Assembly: GCA_964459805.1 (NCBI GenBank)
Contig: CAYWOD010000083.1
Location: 1-14,175 of the forward strand
DNA length: 14,175 nt
Reading direction: 5' to 3'
Source: DAOVRL01 sp964459805
GTDB lineage: Bacteria > Planctomycetota > Phycisphaerae > Sedimentisphaerales > Anaerobacaceae
Positions 1-4,449 of the stretch are shown here, piece after piece; the stretch's first letter is position 1; each line of letters starts with the position of its first letter. The notes beneath the pieces are model-generated. The model did not search any database, was not told the DNA's origin, and was given only the letters and a program-made list of their open reading frames with translations. A program made the translations under genes and the position numbers.

Positions 1-2
1 CT

Positions 3-215
3 AATGTCAGCAGCGAGTTCCGAGGCATGTTCAAAAAACGTGTAAGAACTGAAAGTGGCAGAATCTGCTCTGTCCTGGCCCCCACACTGCCTAAAAAACT
101 CGACTGGATCCGCTCCGACTGGCAAACGCGCGAGGAGACTAAGCAGCAGTGGAAAACCTGGTGGACGGAGCACGGCGAAGAAGCCCTTCAATTCGCCCAC
201 CCGCCACAAGATTGA
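3..215 (+). CDS. 3' end of an unidentified protein gene (partial at left edge)
   Basis: The reading frame is open from the left edge to a TGA at 213-215, giving about 70 C-terminal residues. An internal ATG at 27 has only a CGAGG one base before it, too close to work as a ribosome binding site, so this is more likely the tail of a longer gene than a complete 62-residue gene. The tail is rich in Trp, Lys and Glu (DWQTREETKQQWKTWW, then EHGEEALQF) and looks helical and soluble, with no membrane segment. Similar WWxxHG-like endings occur, from memory, in planctomycete proteins with HEAT-like or unassigned domains, but that is not enough to name a function. It converges with the dehydrogenase gene, with 3 nt between the two stop codons. 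Confidence 0.5.
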   Translation, partial: NVSSEFRGMFKKRVRTESGRICSVLAPTLPKKLDWIRSDWQTREETKQQWKTWWTEHGEEALQFAHPPQD

Positions 216-218
216 TCG

Positions 219-947
219 TTAGAACCAAGGCCCCGACGCCGCCCTGCGAATCCGTAGCTCATCTATAACTGCATTGCCCTTGTGCATCACAAGGTACAGG
301 ACTAATTCCGCAATCTCGCCGGGTCCGATAAGGTTCTCTTTTTTGATATCAGGCCGTACATTTCCCACCATATCGGTATCCACGCCGCCCGGACAGAGCA
401 GATGCACGCGGACGTTGGAGCCCCTTAGCTCCTCGGCCAGCGATATCGTCATCCCCCGCAGCGCATGTTTGGACGACGTATATGCACTTTGAAGCGGATA
501 TCCTTTGATCCCGACCACCGACGCGATATTGATAATAAACCCCGGCTCGGCCTTGCTCAACAATCCCAACGCCTCCCTGCAGAGAATAAAAGGCGCCCGC
601 GCATTTACCCGCATACACCGCTCCCAGCCCTCCGTCGTCGTCTCGGCCAGCGGTGCCGAGTGAGTCACGCCCGCATTATTGACGAGTATGTCCAATCTGC
701 CAAACTTTTCCTCAGTCACTTTCACGAGATTCTTAATTGAATCTTCGTTGGTCAACTCGGTAACAACAATCTCCGCCTGGCCACCGGCCTTGCTCACCTG
801 CTCTGCGGCCTCCTCCAACTTCTCAACCGAGCGCGCAGCCAGAACAACCGCGGCCCCCTCGCGCGCCAGCGCAACGCTGATCGCCCTGCCGATCCCCCTG
901 CTCGCCCCCGTTACTATCGCCACCTTCCCAACCAACTCCTTGGCCAC
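219..947 (-). CDS. Short-chain dehydrogenase/reductase (SDR), FabG-like
   Basis: A classical SDR of about 242 residues, the usual length, expected to be a cytoplasmic NAD(P)H-dependent oxidoreductase acting on a carbonyl or alcohol. Visible motifs, numbered from the start at 947, are the cofactor glycine loop TGASRGIG (13-20), NNAG (90-93), the catalytic serine in NIASVVG (Ser143), the YTSSK pair (Tyr156, Lys160) and PGGVDTDM after strand six (186-193). Arg39 in LAARS after the second strand favours NADP(H). The frame stays open to a TTG at 968, but GTG at 947 is the better start: GAAGGG sits 7 nt before it, while the TTG has no Shine-Dalgarno sequence, and the protein then begins just before the Rossmann fold. 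It follows the Gfo/Idh/MocA-like gene by about 50 nt and is probably co-transcribed. The substrate cannot be told; a 3-oxoacyl-ACP reductase or a sugar dehydrogenase are both possible. Confidence 0.93.
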   Translation of the reverse strand: MAKELVGKVAIVTGASRGIGRAISVALAREGAAVVLAARSVEKLEEAAEQVSKAGGQAEIVVTELTNEDSIKNLVKVTEEKFGRLDILVNNAGVTHSAPLAETTTEGWERCMRVNARAPFILCREALGLLSKAEPGFIINIASVVGIKGYPLQSAYTSSKHALRGMTISLAEELRGSNVRVHLLCPGGVDTDMVGNVRPDIKKENLIGPGEIAELVLYLVMHKGNAVIDELRIRRAASGPWF

Positions 948-954
948 AGTAAAA

Positions 955-960
955 CCCTTC
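955..960 (-). promoter_or_regulatory. Ribosome binding site deciding the SDR start
   Basis: Read on the minus strand, GAAGGG lies 7 nt before the GTG at 947-945. No comparable purine run precedes the upstream TTG at 968, so this site favours the shorter SDR protein. Confidence 0.6.
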
Positions 961-996
961 ACAGTCAATTATCAGTTATCAATTACGAATAATCGT

Positions 997-1809
997 TTAC
1001 AAACTCGGCAGCTCGTACCCCTTGCGATACCGTTTCGTCAAATACCCGTTCGCCTGGTCGTCGCCGATGAACCGCTCCGGTTTGGTGTCAAATCTAAGGC
1101 GTCGTCCGAGACGCATCGCAATATTCGCCAGATGGCAGAGCGCCGCCGAATGATGCCCCTCCTCAACGCCGGCACTCAAATCGCCGGCCTTTCGACTGCG
1201 CACCGCCTTGATGAAATTCTCGGCATGCGACTTGCCGTCACGCCCTCCGCCGGGTCCCTTCTTGCCGTCCTTGAACGTCACCTGCCAGCCCCGCCTGCCG
1301 ATTGACATCGTCCCCTTATCGCCGTAGAAGATATTGCCGTTGTCATGGCCCTCGAGCGGATACGGAGTCCACAGGCGCATCTCGTACACCAGATAAACAT
1401 CATCGTACTCGAACGTTGCAACCTGCGTATCGGGTGTCTGATGGTCGTCGTCATAAAAGAGTTGCCCCCCGCTGCAGGTGACCGCCTTGGGTAGCTTTAC
1501 TCCGAGCCCCCACCGCGCGATATCAATCTGATGAATGCCGTCGTTGCCCGTATCGCCGGTCCCGTAGTCCCAGAACCAGTGCCACTTATAGTGGAATCGA
1601 TTCCGGTTGAAAGGCCGGTTCGGCGCCGGGCCGAGCCACATATCGTAATTCACCCCGGCCGGTCTCTCACTGTCGGCCAGGCGACCAATCGGACCGCGCA
1701 ACTGACTGTTATCATCGTTCGCTCCCTGTACCGGCGAAAACGGCGCCGCCGCCGCGACACCCACCGGCAACGAACCCTTCATAAATTCTCGACGTGTTAC
1801 ATTTCCCAT
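997..1809 (-). CDS. Tat-signal Gfo/Idh/MocA-like protein lacking the NAD-binding domain
   Basis: 270 residues, starting at ATG 1809 behind a textbook AAGGAGG with 6 nt spacing. The N-terminus is a twin-arginine signal (TRREFMKG, residues 5-12, then an Ala-rich stretch to about 29), so export to the periplasm is predicted. From about residue 36 it matches, from memory, the second half of planctomycete Gfo/Idh/MocA-family oxidoreductases: GVNYDMWLGPAP (52-63), GNDGIHQIDIARWGLG (88-103), and the sheet domain through about 244. These proteins usually run to about 430 residues with an N-terminal Rossmann domain carrying GxGxxG. Here the signal peptide joins almost directly to the C-terminal domain, so roughly 150 residues are absent and no GxGxxG or EKP motif is present. 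The frame is intact, so this is an in-frame loss, not a frameshift. It may be a non-catalytic binding protein, a decaying gene, or an assembly artefact. The SDR gene lies downstream on the same strand. Confidence 0.85.
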   Translation of the reverse strand: MGNVTRREFMKGSLPVGVAAAAPFSPVQGANDDNSQLRGPIGRLADSERPAGVNYDMWLGPAPNRPFNRNRFHYKWHWFWDYGTGDTGNDGIHQIDIARWGLGVKLPKAVTCSGGQLFYDDDHQTPDTQVATFEYDDVYLVYEMRLWTPYPLEGHDNGNIFYGDKGTMSIGRRGWQVTFKDGKKGPGGGRDGKSHAENFIKAVRSRKAGDLSAGVEEGHHSAALCHLANIAMRLGRRLRFDTKPERFIGDDQANGYLTKRYRKGYELPSL

Positions 1810-1810
1810 A

Positions 1811-1826
1811 ATCGGCCTCCTTCCAT
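1811..1826 (-). promoter_or_regulatory. Strong ribosome binding site of the Gfo/Idh/MocA-like gene
   Basis: On the minus strand GGAAGGAGG is followed by CCGATT and the ATG at 1809, close to the ideal Shine-Dalgarno sequence and spacing. It shows the start of this truncated protein is real and not an internal ATG of a longer gene. Confidence 0.75.
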
Positions 1827-1903
1827 AGTTCGTTCATCCAGCTTGTTCGCACCGGCCCAAAAGCGAAAGCACCGTACCAAGCTTACCCAGCCTATCTCAA
1901 GAA

Positions 1904-1932
1904 ATAGTAAATCATGAAAGATTCATTAGCAA
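1904..1932 (-). promoter_or_regulatory. Possible promoter for the minus-strand oxidoreductase pair
   Basis: On the minus strand a TTGCTA box (1932-1927) and a TACTAT box (1909-1904) are 17 nt apart, each 4 of 6 to the sigma-70 consensus, about 95 nt upstream of the start codon at 1809. The spacing is ideal but the boxes are weak. Confidence 0.35.
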
Positions 1933-2163
1933 TATCAAATTGGAGCGAAAATCCCGATCCATCGGGGACCTAACCGCTAAGAACTCAAAACTGGCTGCAT
2001 TCAACCCCGCACGCTTTTGCATACATACACCAGCACGTCTAACTCTTGCCTGTATAAGCACTTACACTCCAGGCAACCGCATGCCTCGGCCTTTGTTATC
2101 GGACCTATGCTATGTATGATAAACTTATAACAAACCCCGGGCCCAAATTTCCTGCATTTTCAC

Positions 2164-2249
2164 CTCTTTTCTGCGCCCTGTGCCCAAAAAGCTGTCCCGA
2201 CCCAAGCGGACAGCGGGGATGTGCCCCAGGGCAATTGCATTAAAAAGAG
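2164..2249. other. Nested inverted-repeat element, candidate structured RNA
   Basis: Three complementary pairs are nested in order: CTCTTTT (2164-2170) with AAAAGAG (2243-2249), GCCCTG (2175-2180) with CAGGGC (2227-2232), and GCTGTCC (2191-2197) with GGACAGC (2208-2214). Together they could fold into one long interrupted hairpin with a 10-nt apical loop. On the plus strand a run of six T (2257-2262) lies 7 nt further on, so a small RNA or an imperfect terminator is possible. I recognise no known RNA family. The element stands in gene-free sequence between the oxidoreductase promoter and the first parS site. Confidence 0.35.
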
Positions 2250-2436
2250 ATCGGCGTTTTTTGGCGATTAAGCGTTATTGACACACTCCCTTACGGTCGT
2301 GGCTCTGTTGGGGGTGGGGTTGTTTTGAAACATAAATGAAGATCGAACAGTTTCAATTTCAATGCGATTGCCGTGGGATGTGCCCCGCCTGTCCTTCAAC
2401 TGGATTGGCCGGCGCCCCCCTGCTTTTGTCGTTCGC

Positions 2437-2452
2437 TGTTTCACGTGGAACA
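2437..2452. promoter_or_regulatory. parS: parS centromere site 1 (ParB binding)
   Basis: TGTTTCACGTGGAACA differs at one position from the widespread chromosomal parS palindrome TGTTTCACGTGAAACA, and the right half matches the variant TGTTCCACGTGGAACA known from Pseudomonas. ParB-family CTPases load here and spread to form the partition complex. It lies 643 nt before the parB start codon. Confidence 0.85.
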
Positions 2453-2929
2453 ATTGCGCCCTGCCCGCCACCTACTGGCTGCTGAGAAGCTCTGCAAGAA
2501 ACTGGAGCCGAGAGCTATGGATAAACGGCGGCTGCAATTGGCCTGTCGTTCTATTGGGGCCCTGCGGCATATTCACTTCCCGTAGCAGGCAGCACTTTGG
2601 GATTGCCAGTGGCGTCGCGCAGGACGGGATTCTCGCCGCGTGTGCCGGCCATCCCGCGGCTGCCGAGCGGAGATGCTCGCCTGAGAGGAACAGCCTTGCC
2701 GGGCCGTCCTTGAACCTGATCCCGCGCAGGGCTACAAGAATGTCCCAAGTCGGACCGAAAAGCCATTGCCGGATTATGCCCCCCTTCTCAGGCTGAACGG
2801 ATATCCACCCGGTGCCTGGGCCGAGGACCCCCCTGCCACAGGAGCCGGCAGTCGCACCAGGACCTTGTCAGGGGGCTTCGGAAGAATCCAAAGCTTTGGC
2901 TGCCGGGGCAAAACGGGTCAGGTTTTTAG

Positions 2930-2945
2930 TGTTTCACGTGAAACT
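2930..2945. promoter_or_regulatory. parS: parS centromere site 2 (ParB binding)
   Basis: TGTTTCACGTGAAACT matches the consensus parS at 15 of 16 positions, including the whole central 14-bp palindrome. It lies 149 nt upstream of the parB start, and ParB bound here could also repress or insulate the parB promoter at about 3027-3055. Confidence 0.92.
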
Positions 2946-3026
2946 TTTTTGCCAAAAACGGCTTTTCCGGTGCCGCAATGTTACAGAAAGCCCGGGAAAA
3001 ATGCCGAAGTACAATTTGTACAAACA

Positions 3027-3055
3027 TTCCAGGATGGTTGCGAATGTGTTAAAAT
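3027..3055 (+). promoter_or_regulatory. Possible parB promoter
   Basis: A TAAAAT box (3050-3055, 5 of 6 to the -10 consensus) has a poor TTCCAG 17 nt upstream (3027-3032). It would start transcription about 30 nt before the parB start. The -10 box is convincing and the -35 box is weak. Confidence 0.4.
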
Positions 3056-3094
3056 AGGAAGGATCCGTATCATACGTTCTAAAGGAGTGTACCA

Positions 3095-4051
3095 ATGGCC
3101 GAACGAAAAAGAGAAAAACCAAAACACCTCGGCAGGGGGCTGCAATCTCTGCTAAGTCCGATAATATCCAATCCGAATGAAGCTGGGCGGGTGCGCCTCG
3201 AGCCGACGGGGGTACGTAACTTTCCGCCGGACAAGGAGTTACGTGATTCACTCCGGGAGATAGACATCATTTCCGTATCGCCGAATCCCCATCAGGCACG
3301 GACGGTGTGGGATGAAGCACAGTTGGTGGAGCTGGCCGAATCGATAAGGGCCAACGGCGTAATCCAACCTATTGTGGTTCGTCCCGCGGGTTCGGGATAC
3401 GAGCTGATCGCCGGAGAGCGTCGGTTGAAGGCGGCCCAGATAGCCGCGATGACTACGATACCTGCGCTGGTGCGTCCGGCCAGCGATGAGCAAATGTACG
3501 AGTGGTCGCTCGTGGAGAATATCCACCGGGCCGACCTCAATCCTATCGAGCGTGCCAAGGCGTACCAGAGTTACGTTGGCGCGTTTTCTTTGACCCAGGC
3601 CGAGGCGGCTGAGCGGCTGGGTGAAGATCGGTCGGTTGTAGCTAACTATTTGCGCTTGCTGGACTTACCGGAGGAGATTAAGCAGATGTTGGCCGGCGGG
3701 CAGCTCAGTATGGGGCACGCACGGGCCATTCTCGGTCTGCCGACGGATGAGCTCCGGCGCAAGCTCGCCAATCGGGCGATGGCAGGGCGGCTGAGTGTTC
3801 GTGAGGTCGAGCGGCTCGTGCGAAAGTACCTAACCGGCAGCGATGAGGCCAGGACAGCAGCCCGAGCGAAGCCTGCCCATATCCTCGACTTGCAAGACAA
3901 GCTCACCAATCAGCTTGGCGCGCGCGTAACGATCGAAACGCGCAAGAACGGGCAAAGGGGTAAGATAATCATCGAATTCCACTCCTTAGATGAGTTCGAC
4001 AATATCACTGAGAGGATCGGGGTGGCCTGCGGCGACCTACTTGAAAAGTAG
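3095..4051 (+). CDS. parB: Chromosome-partitioning protein ParB
   Basis: 318 residues, full length for a chromosomal ParB/Spo0J. ParB is a CTP-dependent DNA clamp that loads at parS, spreads along DNA, recruits SMC and works with ParA to segregate replicated origins. In order: a basic N-terminus with the ParA-interaction motif LGRGLQSLL (12-20); the CTP-binding/ParB-N domain (about 56-150) with GVIQPIVVRP (88-97), GYELIAGERRLKAA (101-114) and ENIHRADLNPIERA (141-154); a helix-turn-helix parS-reading domain (about 164-245) including LTQAEAAERLGEDRS (166-180); and a C-terminal dimerisation domain (about 262-315). ATG 3095 follows AAAGGAG with 7 nt spacing, and the start fits the family. Two parS sites lie directly upstream, which supports a chromosomal role. 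No parA is visible on either side; it may be elsewhere in the genome. Confidence 0.97.
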   Translation: MAERKREKPKHLGRGLQSLLSPIISNPNEAGRVRLEPTGVRNFPPDKELRDSLREIDIISVSPNPHQARTVWDEAQLVELAESIRANGVIQPIVVRPAGSGYELIAGERRLKAAQIAAMTTIPALVRPASDEQMYEWSLVENIHRADLNPIERAKAYQSYVGAFSLTQAEAAERLGEDRSVVANYLRLLDLPEEIKQMLAGGQLSMGHARAILGLPTDELRRKLANRAMAGRLSVREVERLVRKYLTGSDEARTAARAKPAHILDLQDKLTNQLGARVTIETRKNGQRGKIIIEFHSLDEFDNITERIGVACGDLLEK

Positions 4052-4449
4052 GCAAGGATCGAGAGCGAAACCTTAGGTAGCCGGGTGGGCGGGATTTGCC
4101 GGCAAACGGGAATGGCGAACCAATTCCGTAGAGGGGGGGCACGTCATCTTTGTAGGCACAAAAGCGGGTTATTTGGCCTTATTCACATCTGGGTACTTGC
4201 TCAAAAGCGTGGATTCCCGCTTTCGCGGGAATGACAAAGGGGTAGCAGCTATTATTGACGGAAAATTGAAGGTAAAGGGCTAAAAAATCCACCTACAAAC
4301 GTGACGGGCACCCGTAGAGGGGGAATTTTGTGATTTTAGCGGAAGGAGCTGGGGATTTGGTGTATAATGCTTATATCTGCGGGTAGTTGTGCAGGATACG
4401 GTTGGCAGTTAAGTGAATTCTTGACAGTTATGTTTTGGAGGGCCATATC
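4052..4449. other. Intergenic region with repeats between parB and the ankyrin protein
   Basis: No gene is seen. The stretch holds a perfect 12-bp palindrome TTTGCCGGCAAA (4095-4106), a 12-nt direct repeat CCGTAGAGGGGG (4126-4137 and 4312-4323) and the REP-like hairpin at 4213-4232. A lone consensus TATAAT (4363-4368) may be the -10 box for the next gene; no good -35 box lies at the right distance. A TTGACA at 4421-4426 is too close to the start codon to serve as its -35. No hairpin followed by a T-run ends parB. Confidence 0.5.
4213..4232. repeat. REP-like palindrome
   Basis: ATTCCCGC, a TTTC loop and GCGGGAAT form a perfect 8-bp stem, flanked by GTGG on the left and GACA on the right. From memory, almost the same palindrome (GATTCCCGC...GCGGGAATGAC) recurs between genes in many unrelated bacterial genomes as an extragenic palindromic repeat. 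Only one copy lies in this window. Confidence 0.55.

Larger units (their letters stand above)
1933..3049. other. About 1.1 kb without a convincing gene; parS-bearing region
   Basis: No frame here gives a protein I can support. The open frames (for example plus-strand 2362-2796, plus-strand 2373-2585 and minus-strand 2551-2766) overlap each other, are rich in Pro, Arg, Cys and Trp, and show no domain. The region holds two parS sites, a nested-stem element at 2164-2249, a small hairpin around 1952-1967 (CCCGA TCCA TCGGG) and a 12-nt direct repeat GGGATGTGCCCC at 2216-2227 and 2375-2386. A spaced inverted repeat TTGCCT/AGGCAA lies at 2046-2051 and 2076-2081. In many bacteria parA precedes parB; nothing ParA-like (no P-loop) is visible here. 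Confidence 0.6.

Noticed and set aside
679..1305. 208-residue plus-strand open frame
   Set aside because: It lies antisense across the SDR and Gfo/Idh/MocA-like genes, both of which have clear family motifs on the other strand; its own sequence shows no domain.
2516..2526. Possible DnaA box (TATGGATAA)
   Set aside because: It is an isolated near-match with one difference, without a cluster or an AT-rich stretch, so it does not support an origin.
2362..2796. 144-residue plus-strand frame spanning parS site 1
   Set aside because: Its composition is Trp-, Cys- and Pro-rich, it has no domain, and other frames over the same bases are equally open. A second frame (2373-2585) reads FHVEQ over parS, as rsmG genes often do near their start, but the rest does not resemble RsmG.
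4421..4426. TTGACA as a -35 box for the ankyrin gene
   Set aside because: It lies only 24 nt before the start codon, so its -10 box would fall inside the coding sequence.
4435..4449. TTG 4435 as the start of the ankyrin protein
   Set aside because: This TTG overlaps the ribosome binding site GGAGGG that serves the GTG at 4450, and the shorter form gives a cleaner signal peptide.
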